This document shows positions 15,614-24,569 of a stretch of 64,000 bases of DNA, piece by piece. How positions within the stretch are numbered: position 1 is the first letter of the stretch; the number at the start of each line of letters is the position of its first letter. Made by a program: the position numbers and the translations under genes. The notes below the pieces were generated by a model. The model worked only from the letters and a program-made list of their open reading frames with translations, did not search any database and was not told where the DNA came from. The DNA comes from Archangium lipolyticum. Its GTDB lineage: Bacteria; Myxococcota; Myxococcia; Myxococcales; Myxococcaceae. The stretch lies in the NCBI RefSeq assembly GCF_024623785.1, contig NZ_JANKBZ010000008.1, positions 186,001 to 250,000 of the forward strand, in the 5' to 3' direction.

Positions 15614-16323
15614 GCACGCTGACGGAGCTGCTGCGGCGGGTCACCGCCGACGAGGCGCAGGCCGTGATGCGCACGCCCCTCGCCCTGCGGCTCGCGAGGG
15701 GCACGCTGGAGCGGAGTGACTACGTGCGGCTCCTGTCCAGCCTCCAGGCGCTCTACGCGGAGCTGGAGTGGGCGCTCATGTGGAACCGCGCGCACCCCAC
15801 GGTGGGCCCCCTCTGCCTGCCCGAGCTGTGGCGCAACGAGCTGTTGCAGGACGATCTGCGCGCCCTGCTCGGCCCGGGCTGGTACTCGAGCACGCCCCGC
15901 CACCACGCGGCGCCGTACGTGGAGCGGCTCGGGCTCCTGTGCGACGAGGCCCCCGGGTTGCTCGCCGCGCACGCCTGGGTGCTCTACGCCACACCGCTGC
16001 CCGGCGCGGGCCAGACGGGCACCGGTATCGCCCGGGCACTCGGGCTGCGTGGGAACGCGGGCACCGTCTTCCTCCGCCACTCCACCCACCTGGACGGAGA
16101 GGCCTACCGGGCGCACCTGCTCGATACGTTGGATCGCATGCCCGTGGAGGAGCGGGGACGCGCGGCGCTCGCCGACGAGGCCCGGCTCGCCGTGCGCGGA
16201 GTGCACATGCTCTTCGCGGCACTCGGCCGGAGCCTCACCCCGGCGCACGCCGAGCGGCGCGAGGGCTCGAGGATGGGAGGCTGGCTGCCGCGAGCGCTGA
16301 TCCCCGCGCGCGGCATGTCCTGA
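15610..16323 (+). CDS. Heme-oxygenase-fold protein lacking the proximal histidine
   Basis: A 237-residue protein that matches the HemO/HO-1 helical fold: TPLALRLARGTLERSDYVRLLSSLQALYAELE aligns without gaps to the HO-1 segment following its heme-ligand histidine, and HAWVLYATPLPGAGQTG takes the place of the distal-helix YLGDLSGGQ segment. At the position of the proximal histidine (HO-1 H25) this protein has alanine (ADEAQAV), and no histidine occurs in the first 60 residues; the distal GDLSGG glycine/aspartate pattern is also altered. It may therefore be a degenerate or re-purposed heme-oxygenase homologue. GTG 15610 overlaps the upstream TGA and has GGAGG nine bases before it. It is expected to share iron control through the Fur box. 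Confidence 0.7.
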   Translation: MSTLTELLRRVTADEAQAVMRTPLALRLARGTLERSDYVRLLSSLQALYAELEWALMWNRAHPTVGPLCLPELWRNELLQDDLRALLGPGWYSSTPRHHAAPYVERLGLLCDEAPGLLAAHAWVLYATPLPGAGQTGTGIARALGLRGNAGTVFLRHSTHLDGEAYRAHLLDTLDRMPVEERGRAALADEARLAVRGVHMLFAALGRSLTPAHAERREGSRMGGWLPRALIPARGMS

Positions 16324-16357
16324 GCACCCGGAGCGAGGGGCCGGGCGCCGCGTGAGC

Positions 16358-19171
16358 CTACGGCACGGAGCGGACCAGGCCCCTCTTGCGCTTCGAGGAC
16401 AGGGCCTTGGCGCGCGAGGACCTCGGCTTCTCCTCGGGCACCGGGTGGGACTTCAACCACGCCTCCACCTCGGCCACGCGCTCCTGCTTGCCCACCTGGA
16501 CGAAGCGCTCGCGGGCCTTGGAGGCCTCGGCGAGTGCCCGGACGAAGTCCTTCTCCGACTGCCAGAGGGCCCGCGCCAGGGCGAAACCACTCTCCGCCAG
16601 GGGCTCCGGCTCCACGTCCTCGAAGGAGAGCGCCTTCTCCAGGGGAGCGATGGCCTCCTCCGCGCGCCCCGCCGCCAGCAGCGCCTGGCCGATGCCATCG
16701 TACGAGAAGGACAGGTCCGGGCTGTCGGACCCCAGCGCCTTCTCCTTCATCGCCAGCGCGGTCTCGAAGGTCGTGCGCGCCTCGTCGTGGCGTTCGAGCG
16801 CGATCAGGCTCATCCCCACCGCGTCCAGCGCATCCGCCACGGCCGGGTGCTCCTCACCGAACATGGCCTTCTGGATGTCCACCGCCGTCCGCGCGTGCGT
16901 CAGCGACGGCTCCAGGCGGCCCAGCTCCCGGTTCGCCCAGGCGAGCATGGAGTGGCAGTCCGCCACATGGGGATGGCTCTTGCCCAGGAGGGCCTCCATC
17001 CGGCCGCGCGCCTCGTTCAGCAGCTCCAACGCGCGCTCGCGCTCGCCCATCATCAGGGCGGCCACCCCCAGGTTGTACGTCGTCCACGTGCTCCGGAGAT
17101 CCTCCGGCGCCATCACCTTCAGCTGCAGCTCGCGCGTCTTCTCGAAGCGCCGCTTCGCCTCCGGGTAGTTGCCCTGGCGCAGGGCCACGGTGCCCAGGTT
17201 GCCCTCCAGCTCGCTGGCCAGGAGCGTATCTCCTCCCATGCGGCTCAGCGCCGAGCCCGACAGCCGGGCCCACTGCTCCGCCTGCTTCTCCTGGCCCTGG
17301 AGGCCGAGAATGAACACCAACCGGTTGATCGCATCGACCTTCAGGCGATCCGCCTTGCCCGCCTCGGCGTCATTGATCGCCTGCTCCACCTGGAAAGCCC
17401 CGGACTCGAGGTCGCCCACGGTCTGCTGGTACCACCCCAGGCTGCTGCGCAGCTCGGCCTGGAGCGGCAGGTAGCCGGTGGCCAGCACCTTGGGCTCGAG
17501 CTGTTGGGCCTGGCTCAGCGCGGCCTTGTAGCGCCCCGCCCTGCCGAGCGCCTTCACCGCGGACAGCTCCGTGGCGAGCTGCTCTATCTGTCCGCGCAGG
17601 GCCGGGTCCGCCGGCAGGCTGGCCTGGGTGGACAGGGAGACGATGTCCTGGCACTCCCGCGGCGAGGGCAGGCCGTTGACGGCGTCCACCGCGCGATCCA
17701 CCAGCTTGCGGTCCGCCTCCGTGAGCAGGTGGGCCAGCGCCTGGAAGTCCTGGCGATGCCGCTCCAGGCACACCACCCGAAGCGACAGCAGCTCCTCGGT
17801 CTGCACGCCGCGCACCCGCGTGGCCTCGCACGCCTCGGTGTGCTGGCGCACCCACTCGCCCGCGTACGTGTCCAGCACCTGGCCCACGCTCCGGGCCACC
17901 TCCGGCGCGAAGGCCCTGCCCGTCGCGGAGAACGCCGCCTCCAGCTTCTGGCGCATCTCCGGGTTCCACGACCGCGCCATGAGCTGGTCCGACCCGGCGC
18001 AAATCTGGCTCTGCCGGTGCGTCTGCACGCCCACCGCAGCGATCAGCGCCACCGACAGGCCCGCCGCCACCATCAGTCCCTGGCGCTTCGCCGCCCGCCG
18101 GGGCTCCTGCGACAGCGCGTCCAGCAGCGCCCTCATGGAGGCGAACCGCTCCTCCGGGCGGAGCGACAACCCCTTGAGCACCGCGCGCCGCACCCAGGCG
18201 GGTACCTTGGAGCTGGAGGGGGGCGCCTGGATCGCCAGCGAAGCCGTGGACCGCTCGCCCAGCTCCGCGGCGGCCGCGGCCATCTGCTTGGGCTCGAAGG
18301 GGCGCGTCCGGTAGAGGGCCTTGAAGAGCGCGGCGCAGAAGCTGAACTGGTCCGAGCGCGCGTCCGGCGTATTCCCGAGGTACTGCTCGGGAGGCATGTA
18401 GTTGGGCGTGCCCACCACCACCCCGACCTGGGTGACGGACGAGGAGACCCCGGGCGAGCTCTCGCCCATCCTCCCCGGAGGCAACGCGAGCGAGGCGGAG
18501 GGATCCTCCTCTTCCTCTTCGTTGGAGGACACCAGCCGCGCCAGACCGAAGTCCGTCACGAACGCGCGATCATCCTTGCCGATGAGCACGTTGGCCGGCT
18601 TGAAGTCGCGGTGCACCAGCCCCGCCGCGTGTGCCGCCTCGAGGCCCTGGCCCGCCTGGAGGAACACCCTCAGCACGTCCCGCCACGAGCGCTCCTGCTT
18701 CAGCCACTGGTGCAGCGTGGAGCCGGAGATGAACTCCATGGCGATGAAGACCTGCTCGCCGAACGTCCCCACGTCGTACACGGAGCACACGTTGGGATGG
18801 GAGACGCGCGCCATGGCCTGGGCCTCGCGCAACAACCGGGCCCGCCCCTGCTCCGCGTCGTTCATCTCCAGGCGCAGCAGCTTGAGCGCCACCTTGCGAT
18901 CCAGCTCCGGATCATAGGCGGCATACACCACGCCCATGCCCCCCTCGCCCACGGCCTTGAGGATGACGTAGCGATCGACCCGCTCGCCCCGGCGCAGCTC
19001 GGGCCCCTCCGGCTCCGAACGGTCCTGGAGATAGGGCGTATGGGCCTGCCTCGCCCGCGGACCCGCGGGAGCGGTGCGCTCCCGGGGCGGTGGGGTCAGA
19101 GGCTGGGTCTCGTCCTGGGGCTGCCCGGGGTCTCTGTCGTCAGGGGGCCATGAGGGAGGCATCGCCACCAC
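16358..19171 (-). CDS. Transmembrane Ser/Thr protein kinase with TPR sensor tail
   Basis: A 937-residue Hanks-type kinase. After a proline-rich head, the kinase domain spans about 65-340: GEGGMG loop (75-80), K97 in VALKLL, E116, HRDFKPAN catalytic loop (187-194), DFG (207-209) and a NYMPPEQ activation-segment end; all catalytic residues are present. The juxtamembrane region is followed by one membrane helix near 400-420 and a long alpha-helical C terminus (450-937) of tetratricopeptide repeats, recognisable in pairs such as LGVAALMMGERERALELLNEA and DAVGMSLIALERHDEARTTFETAL. This is the usual myxobacterial signalling kinase layout. The start may be the internal ATG at 19162. It lies 96 bp behind the C39-like peptidase gene on the same strand. 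Confidence 0.92.
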   Translation of the reverse strand: MVAMPPSWPPDDRDPGQPQDETQPLTPPPRERTAPAGPRARQAHTPYLQDRSEPEGPELRRGERVDRYVILKAVGEGGMGVVYAAYDPELDRKVALKLLRLEMNDAEQGRARLLREAQAMARVSHPNVCSVYDVGTFGEQVFIAMEFISGSTLHQWLKQERSWRDVLRVFLQAGQGLEAAHAAGLVHRDFKPANVLIGKDDRAFVTDFGLARLVSSNEEEEEDPSASLALPPGRMGESSPGVSSSVTQVGVVVGTPNYMPPEQYLGNTPDARSDQFSFCAALFKALYRTRPFEPKQMAAAAAELGERSTASLAIQAPPSSSKVPAWVRRAVLKGLSLRPEERFASMRALLDALSQEPRRAAKRQGLMVAAGLSVALIAAVGVQTHRQSQICAGSDQLMARSWNPEMRQKLEAAFSATGRAFAPEVARSVGQVLDTYAGEWVRQHTEACEATRVRGVQTEELLSLRVVCLERHRQDFQALAHLLTEADRKLVDRAVDAVNGLPSPRECQDIVSLSTQASLPADPALRGQIEQLATELSAVKALGRAGRYKAALSQAQQLEPKVLATGYLPLQAELRSSLGWYQQTVGDLESGAFQVEQAINDAEAGKADRLKVDAINRLVFILGLQGQEKQAEQWARLSGSALSRMGGDTLLASELEGNLGTVALRQGNYPEAKRRFEKTRELQLKVMAPEDLRSTWTTYNLGVAALMMGERERALELLNEARGRMEALLGKSHPHVADCHSMLAWANRELGRLEPSLTHARTAVDIQKAMFGEEHPAVADALDAVGMSLIALERHDEARTTFETALAMKEKALGSDSPDLSFSYDGIGQALLAAGRAEEAIAPLEKALSFEDVEPEPLAESGFALARALWQSEKDFVRALAEASKARERFVQVGKQERVAEVEAWLKSHPVPEEKPRSSRAKALSSKRKRGLVRSVP

Positions 19172-19267
19172 TCTAGTCGAACCGGGAAGTGGCGCGCCTT
19201 CGCGTGACGGGCAGTGCCGCCCGCCCGCCGGCCCGTGCCCCGCTCACGGACCGGGACGCGGGACACC

Positions 19268-20329
19268 TCACTCCTCGTAACCCCGGACCTTGACGCGCTG
19301 GCCGATGCCCGCCTGGTCGGCGAAGCTCTGCATGATCTTCTCGTACGCCGTCTGGTCCACCGGGTTGGCGCTCGTCTTGAGCCCATCGAGCAGTTGCTGT
19401 CCCTGCTCCTTCACCGAGGTGTCCTCGCCGTTCTGGCCCAGCAGCCCCAGCACGTGATTGGCGTACTTGTCCGGACCCATGTCGTGGGCGACGAGCTGCG
19501 GGGCCTCGGCCACCGTCGGAACCACGGGCTTGAAGAGGGCCTTGGTCTCCTGCGGATTGAGGGTGACCGGCGGCCTGGGCTGGTGGTCCTGGAAGCTGTC
19601 CGTCAGGTACGGCTTGAAGGTGGTGTCCTTGCCCTGCACCTTGCTGTCGTCGGTCTTGATGACATCGACGGTGGGGCCGGACACCTTCGACGTGCCCAGT
19701 CCACCCGGCGAGGCGGCCTCCTGGGGAGCGACGGCGCGTGGCTGGGCCGGTTTGATGGGGATGAGCACGCCCCCGGCGCCGGGCATGTGATTGACGGCCT
19801 TGCGCAGCGACTCCGCCGACATCGAGTAGGTGCCCTTCAGCGGATCCTTGATGACGTAGCGGCCGTTCTTGTCCTTCCCATCGACCAGGACGTAGTGCGG
19901 GTCGTAGCGGCCGGTGCTCTCGTTCTTCACCCCCACCTGGGCGACGACCTTGTCCCCCTTGGCCAGGAGCGAGTCCAACCGGCTGTCCGAGTAGCGCCCG
20001 GTGATCGCCTTGCCGTCGACCTGGGCCCCCACCTCCTTGAGCATGGAGACCATACCCTTGGTGGTGGTGCCCTTCGAGGTCGTGCGATCCCTCGACAGGT
20101 CATTGATGAGGTCGGCGTCCGACTGCCCCTGCTTCGTGCCCAGCGCGCGAGCCACCGTCGCGGCCACGGCCCCGGCGCAGTTGTAGACGCCATTGCGATA
20201 GGTCTCGGGGGTAGCCCCCTCAGGATTGAGCTGGTCGACGACCGGGACCTCCTTCCACTGGGGACGCTGGACGTCCTGCGTCGCAAGAGAAGGGCGGATG
20301 ATCCCCGACCTGCCGATATTCAGACTCAT
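19268..20329 (-). CDS. C39-like papain-fold cysteine peptidase domain protein
   Basis: A 353-residue protein without signal peptide or membrane helix. Residues 47-165 read as a C39-like papain fold: nucleophile C51 in YNCAGAVAATVARALG, GTTTKGMVSMLKEVG, then H145 in DPHYVLVDG and D162 in YVIKDPLKG, giving a Cys-His-Asp triad. The rest (170-353) is polar and resembles a linker plus helical tail, with no transporter domain, so this is not a bacteriocin-processing exporter. The start has GGGAGC upstream. It precedes the Ser/Thr kinase, suggesting a possible kinase-controlled or secreted peptidase. The biological substrate is unknown. Confidence 0.65.
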   Translation of the reverse strand: MSLNIGRSGIIRPSLATQDVQRPQWKEVPVVDQLNPEGATPETYRNGVYNCAGAVAATVARALGTKQGQSDADLINDLSRDRTTSKGTTTKGMVSMLKEVGAQVDGKAITGRYSDSRLDSLLAKGDKVVAQVGVKNESTGRYDPHYVLVDGKDKNGRYVIKDPLKGTYSMSAESLRKAVNHMPGAGGVLIPIKPAQPRAVAPQEAASPGGLGTSKVSGPTVDVIKTDDSKVQGKDTTFKPYLTDSFQDHQPRPPVTLNPQETKALFKPVVPTVAEAPQLVAHDMGPDKYANHVLGLLGQNGEDTSVKEQGQQLLDGLKTSANPVDQTAYEKIMQSFADQAGIGQRVKVRGYEE

Positions 20330-20428
20330 GGCTCGCTCCCAACAACATGGGTTCTTGAAGGTATTTTCGTCATGACTCGGTGGAAGTTGCTTACATCTGC
20401 GCAGATTTCATGCGAAACCGCTTTCTTC

Positions 20429-21088
20429 TTACGGGGTGAGACTGCCCTCCGGTGTTGTCTCGAGGAAGAGGACGGCATCGGTCCATGCCCCCTGCTGGGA
20501 GAGGGACAGGCGGATCCGCTGCTCCCGCCGGCGGAAGAGCCACGGAGACTCCTCCTTGTATCCAACGCGGGTGAGCTGCTCGCGGTACCAGGCCCGGACC
20601 TGCGCCTCCTTCGCCACCACCCGGAAGGAGAGCGTCCGCGCCCCCTCGAAGTCCCCTTGGAGGGGGCTCACCGCCCCGGGGTACACGGGAAGCGGCCCGA
20701 AGGGCCCGGCCTGTTGACGCTCGCCCAGCCTGGCCTCGCCGAGCACCACCGTGGTGAGCCCCCCGGGCTCGGGCTGGAGGATGACGGTATAGGAGGTGAA
20801 GGTCCGCGTATCCAACGCGGTGAGGGTGGGCTGGGCGACCAGCTGTCGCTGGTTGCGCTCGAGGTAGAAGCCGGCGTCGTCGAAGGCGGTGGCGAAGTGC
20901 TGGAGGAGGCGCTCCACCGGCTCGCGCGAGGTGTACACCCGCATGCGCACAGGGATGCCGCCCACGTTCATCTGGGCGGGCACCTCCACCGTGGACACCA
21001 GCCCCGGCACCTCCCAGCGGAAGGGCTCCCGGGCGTGCGCCGACGGCGCCGCCATCAACAGCTCGAGCACGAGCAGGCAGCTCAGCAT
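20429..21088 (-). CDS. Secreted protein of unknown function, last gene of the Tad-like operon
   Basis: About 219 residues with a signal peptide (LSCLLVLELLMAAPSAHA, cleavage after AHA). The mature part reads as a mixed alpha/beta protein with two similar halves: VRMRVYTSREPVERLLQHFATAFDDAGFYLE and LSFRVVAKEAQVRAWYREQLTRVGYKEESPW, each a strand followed by a helix and an aromatic strand. This pattern is common in hypothetical proteins paired with Flp/Tad pilin genes. ATG 21088 overlaps the end of the TadE-like gene by seven bases; a GTG at 21109 is the less likely alternative. It is probably periplasmic or surface-located. Confidence 0.65.
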   Translation of the reverse strand: MLSCLLVLELLMAAPSAHAREPFRWEVPGLVSTVEVPAQMNVGGIPVRMRVYTSREPVERLLQHFATAFDDAGFYLERNQRQLVAQPTLTALDTRTFTSYTVILQPEPGGLTTVVLGEARLGERQQAGPFGPLPVYPGAVSPLQGDFEGARTLSFRVVAKEAQVRAWYREQLTRVGYKEESPWLFRRREQRIRLSLSQQGAWTDAVLFLETTPEGSLTP

Positions 21089-22143
21089 CCCCGCAGCCCC
21101 AGGAAGCACATGTTGGAGGGGCGGCGCCGGACCTCCGGCTTGTGATCCACGCCCCCGGTGTTGCGCGGCCGATCCCTCTCGTCCTGGGACTCGCCACGAG
21201 GGGTGTCCAGCTCGACGTAGTTGTCCTCCTCACCGCGGTAGCTCATGAAGAAAGCGCTTTCATCAATGGGACTGAAACCGACGAAAGCCTCGGCGAAATC
21301 AGAAGCGGCCCGGCCCGCGGCGCGCCCCGTGTTGTCGAACACCTTCTTGGCCGCGTAGTAGAAGGCCCGGTTCTCGGGACAGGGCATGTCTGGCCTCTCG
21401 GGTTGAAGGGGGCAGTGGCCGCTCACCTCGGTATCGGCGAAGCCGAAGTCCCCGAGCAGGATGCCGTAGCTGCCCTGGCAGCGCCCACCCACGGGCCGGC
21501 CCGCGGCGCACGCCCGGATGTCCAGCCACACGGAATGCTTCTCCTCGAAGAATCCCCCCTCCCCCTCCAGGAAGGAGGTGGGCAGCGTGGGCAACCCCTC
21601 GAGGTGGGCCTCCGCGGCGCAACGAATGCCGCCCTCGTTCTCGTAGACGCCATCGAGCACACTGTCCGTCGGGCTGCCCACGTCCTGTCCGGGAGGGTAG
21701 GTGCCCCAATCACCGGCCCGGGGTGAACGCATGGAAGGGAGCTGGCCCCGGGGAAGGTCGAAGGCCACCTCGTCCTCCGGGGCGCACCGCACGCTCAGCT
21801 CATCCAACCGGGTGAAGGCCTGGGAGAGGTGAGCGCGCGCGCCCGGGGTGGAGCTGCGCCCGTCGAAGTCGCGGTAGCGCTCGCGGGCGTTGGCCGTCAC
21901 CGCGGGAGCGATGGCGTCGAAGGCGCCGAAGTCACCGATGTCGTTCTGCTGGCCCCGCATCCGGTGCACCCGGAGCGCCGTGCTGTCCCAGAGGGGGGAG
22001 ACCGCCGCCTGGTGCACCTTGAGCGACAGGTAGCCCACCTCGGAGAAGTGGATGCCAACCATCACCACGGTGACGAAGACGGTCAGGCCCAGCGCCAGCT
22101 CCACCGAGGCCTGGCCACGAGGAGTCCGTCGGAACGCGCCCAT
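21082..22143 (-). CDS. TadE-like pseudopilin/membrane protein
   Basis: A 353-residue protein beginning with RTPRGQASVELALGLTVFVTVVMVGIHFSEV, the TadE-like head: a glycine-glutamine processing-type site, a glutamate at about +5 and one hydrophobic helix. The remainder is exported and rich in aromatic and cysteine residues (for example CAPEDE, CAAEAH, CPLQPERPDMPCPEN), much longer than typical TadE pilins. ATG 22143 shares one base with the TGA of the upstream TadG-like gene, so the genes are coupled. Confidence 0.75.
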   Translation of the reverse strand: MGAFRRTPRGQASVELALGLTVFVTVVMVGIHFSEVGYLSLKVHQAAVSPLWDSTALRVHRMRGQQNDIGDFGAFDAIAPAVTANARERYRDFDGRSSTPGARAHLSQAFTRLDELSVRCAPEDEVAFDLPRGQLPSMRSPRAGDWGTYPPGQDVGSPTDSVLDGVYENEGGIRCAAEAHLEGLPTLPTSFLEGEGGFFEEKHSVWLDIRACAAGRPVGGRCQGSYGILLGDFGFADTEVSGHCPLQPERPDMPCPENRAFYYAAKKVFDNTGRAAGRAASDFAEAFVGFSPIDESAFFMSYRGEEDNYVELDTPRGESQDERDRPRNTGGVDHKPEVRRRPSNMCFLGLRGC

Positions 22144-23633
22144 CAGTGCACCCCCTTGTAACCAGAGAGGATGAGCTGCTGGAAGGCCGCGGCCGAGGTT
22201 CCACCCACCGTGTCCGGGATGTCGGTGCCCCCGCGCCGCAAGTCGCCCCCGTTGTCCACGTCCGAGGAGACGAGGGTGGCGCGCCAGTAGGGATTCCAGA
22301 GGTTGGGCGGCTCGTTCCAGTGGCCGCGCCGGTGGTAGTAGGCCAGCCCGGTGGCGAGCGCGGATTGCACGCTGATGTCGGTGCCATCCGCCAGGTGCAG
22401 GCCGTGGTTGTCGAACGTGCTGTCGCGCCCGGGGGTGAAGTGGAAGCGGAAGAGGAGGTTCCAGGGATCGCTCCTCAGCCCCCGCTCCTTGTAGTCCCGC
22501 TGGGCGAGCGCGAAGATCTTCGGCTGGGCCCAGAGGTTGTCGCCCGAGATGTCGCCCGTGTTGTACGTCATGCCGCCGATGAAGGTGCTCGGGCAGCCCT
22601 TGCGGGGCTGGCAGGAGATGAGCGTGTGGCGGAACTGTTTCTCCATGCCCGGATCCGCGTTTCCGACGCGCGGGAGGGAGGGCGTCCACCAGTGGTTGTC
22701 ACTGCCATCCTCGAGGTCGGTGGCCTTCACGCCCGCCCAGGCCGGCACGCGGAAGGGCGCGCAGCCGGGGAAGACGACCTCCACCACGGCATGGTCTTCC
22801 GCCCAGGTGAACTCGGTCTTGTCCGCCCGCCCGCCATGTCCGAGGGCCGTCCCCCAATAGGCACTGCCGCCACTTCGGACGAAGCGCAGACGCCCCCCCG
22901 CGGTGGCCAGGGCGCCCAGGATTCCCCTGGACACGCCGCGCTCCGGCAGACCCTGGCGGCGGGTGATGAACTCATAGCCCCGGGTGGCCATGGCCATGTC
23001 CAGGGCATGGCCGTACCCGCCGGTGGTGGCATGCACCAGCTCGTTCACGGACACCGGGGTGGGCCCCGCGCGCAGCTCGCGCGGGAAGCGGCTGCCCTCG
23101 TTCGCCATCGTCGCCAGCTGCTCGACGAAGGAGCCCTGCCCTCCCGCGACGGACTCCTTGAGCTCGCCGAACATCTGGCTCTGCATGCCCGCCAGGTGAA
23201 CGCCCAGGTTCTGGATGTTGTAGGCCTGCACACCGGCCTTCGCGTCCAGCTCGTTCCACGGCTGCTCGATGGCCTCGTTCTGCGCCCTCAACGCCTCCAG
23301 GGCGGCGGCGGCGGAGGGACACGCCTCGGCGGCCAGGATGGCGGAGTTGAGGCCGGCTCGCATCATGCTGGTCCAGCTGATGAGGCTCATCGTCCCGGAG
23401 ATGGCCACCAGCTGGGCCGTCTGGGCGCGGCGCATGAGGGCGATGCTGTTGAAGGTGCGCGCGGTGGCCACCGCGCCGCTGTAGGCCGCCAGGTCCGCCA
23501 CGCTCTGGGTCTCCATCTTCTCGCGCACCTTCATGGTGAACGAGAGCGTGAGGAACACCATCACCGTGACGAGCAGCATCGTCAGGCAGAAGAGCACCAG
23601 CGACTGGCCGCGGCGTGCACGAATGGCGCTCAT
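22143..23633 (-). CDS. TadG-like (Flp pilus assembly TadE/G family) protein
   Basis: A 496-residue protein with the TadG-type start SAIRARRGQSLVLFCLTMLLVTVMVFLTLSFTMK followed by KVREKMETQSVADLAAYSGAVATARTFN, the characteristic amphipathic helix after the single membrane helix. The exported remainder of about 430 residues is unlike known domains. The ATG overlaps the preceding TGA (ATGA). Such proteins usually sit with pilin processing and secretion ATPase genes, which are not nearby; the operon may use an apparatus encoded elsewhere or be a stand-alone surface system. Confidence 0.75.
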   Translation of the reverse strand: MSAIRARRGQSLVLFCLTMLLVTVMVFLTLSFTMKVREKMETQSVADLAAYSGAVATARTFNSIALMRRAQTAQLVAISGTMSLISWTSMMRAGLNSAILAAEACPSAAAALEALRAQNEAIEQPWNELDAKAGVQAYNIQNLGVHLAGMQSQMFGELKESVAGGQGSFVEQLATMANEGSRFPRELRAGPTPVSVNELVHATTGGYGHALDMAMATRGYEFITRRQGLPERGVSRGILGALATAGGRLRFVRSGGSAYWGTALGHGGRADKTEFTWAEDHAVVEVVFPGCAPFRVPAWAGVKATDLEDGSDNHWWTPSLPRVGNADPGMEKQFRHTLISCQPRKGCPSTFIGGMTYNTGDISGDNLWAQPKIFALAQRDYKERGLRSDPWNLLFRFHFTPGRDSTFDNHGLHLADGTDISVQSALATGLAYYHRRGHWNEPPNLWNPYWRATLVSSDVDNGGDLRRGGTDIPDTVGGTSAAAFQQLILSGYKGVH

Positions 23634-24385
23634 AGGGCCTCCGGAGTGAGAGGACAGTTCTGCTTCCGGAAGTACCGGGCGCGCGCCGGTGTCATCATCC
23701 GCATGGCGTAGCTGGCTTGGAGGGGAAAGACGTATTCGCGGCGGCTGGCGCGCTCGAGCAGCTCCTCGCGGATGGCCAGGTCGAGGGAGGCCGCGAGCCG
23801 GCCGCTCCAACGCGCCTGACGGGCGGGTTGGAGCGGGTCCGTGGAGGAGTACTCCCGCAGCCCCAGGTGGGCCAGGAACATCCGGCCCAGGACCCAGTCG
23901 GCGAAGGGGATGCGCAGGGGGAACCAGAAGACGAGCCGCGCCTCCAACCGCGTGACATCCGCCACGCCCGAATAGCGGGCCGGATCGTCGAAGGACTCCT
24001 CCTCGTCCTCGCGGATCTCCCCGAGCAGCGGGCGCTCCCGGGCAATCCACACGATGGCGCCGCTGTGCCCGGAGTCACGCCTGGGGTCGTACTGGTTTTC
24101 CCGGTGGTGCAGGAAGGCCGTCCCGAGCGCCGCGGGAGAGTCGGTCCGGGCGAAGGTAGGGAGCAGCACCGCGATGGCCGAGTGCGTCATGGCCTCGCAG
24201 TCACCGTATTTGACACTGCCCGTGCGCACGGCCCGGAACGCCGCGTACTCCGTCAGCGCCCGGGCCTGGAGCAGCAGGAAGAGCTGAAGCGTCCCCAGGA
24301 TGAGAAACACCGTCAGCGGCAGGGTGAGCGCCGCCTCGACCAGTGCCTGGCCGGACTCCCTATCTGATGGGCCATACCTCCACAT
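23630..24385 (-). CDS. TadE-like membrane protein, first gene of the operon
   Basis: A 251-residue protein. SDRESGQALVEAALTLPLTVFLILGTLQLFLLLQARALTEYAAFRAVRTG is a textbook TadE head: GQALVEAALTLP site plus a long hydrophobic helix, then the AYRAVRTG-like segment. The exported remainder includes VTRLEARLVFWFPLRIPFADWVLGRM, typical of TadE-related proteins that insert a second amphipathic helix. ATG 24385 is preferred; an upstream TTG at 24469 would add a 28-residue leader without a ribosome site. Stop overlaps the TadG start. The operon of four genes (to 20429) is preceded by an AT-richer 180-bp promoter region. Confidence 0.78.
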   Translation of the reverse strand: MWRYGPSDRESGQALVEAALTLPLTVFLILGTLQLFLLLQARALTEYAAFRAVRTGSVKYGDCEAMTHSAIAVLLPTFARTDSPAALGTAFLHHRENQYDPRRDSGHSGAIVWIARERPLLGEIREDEEESFDDPARYSGVADVTRLEARLVFWFPLRIPFADWVLGRMFLAHLGLREYSSTDPLQPARQARWSGRLAASLDLAIREELLERASRREYVFPLQASYAMRMMTPARARYFRKQNCPLTPEAL

Positions 24386-24569
24386 GGCGGCGCACTCTTG
24401 ACGAGCTGTAATCCCGAAATCCACAGGATAACGGACCAACCCGATCTTCCCTGTTTTATACCTACCCAAGAAGTTTAAGCACAGATGGAAGATTACGTCA
24501 CGGGTCTTCCTGCCGGGGCGCCATCATCCGGCGACGACCCGCCTGGAAACGCGGGGTGCATGCCCGCGC

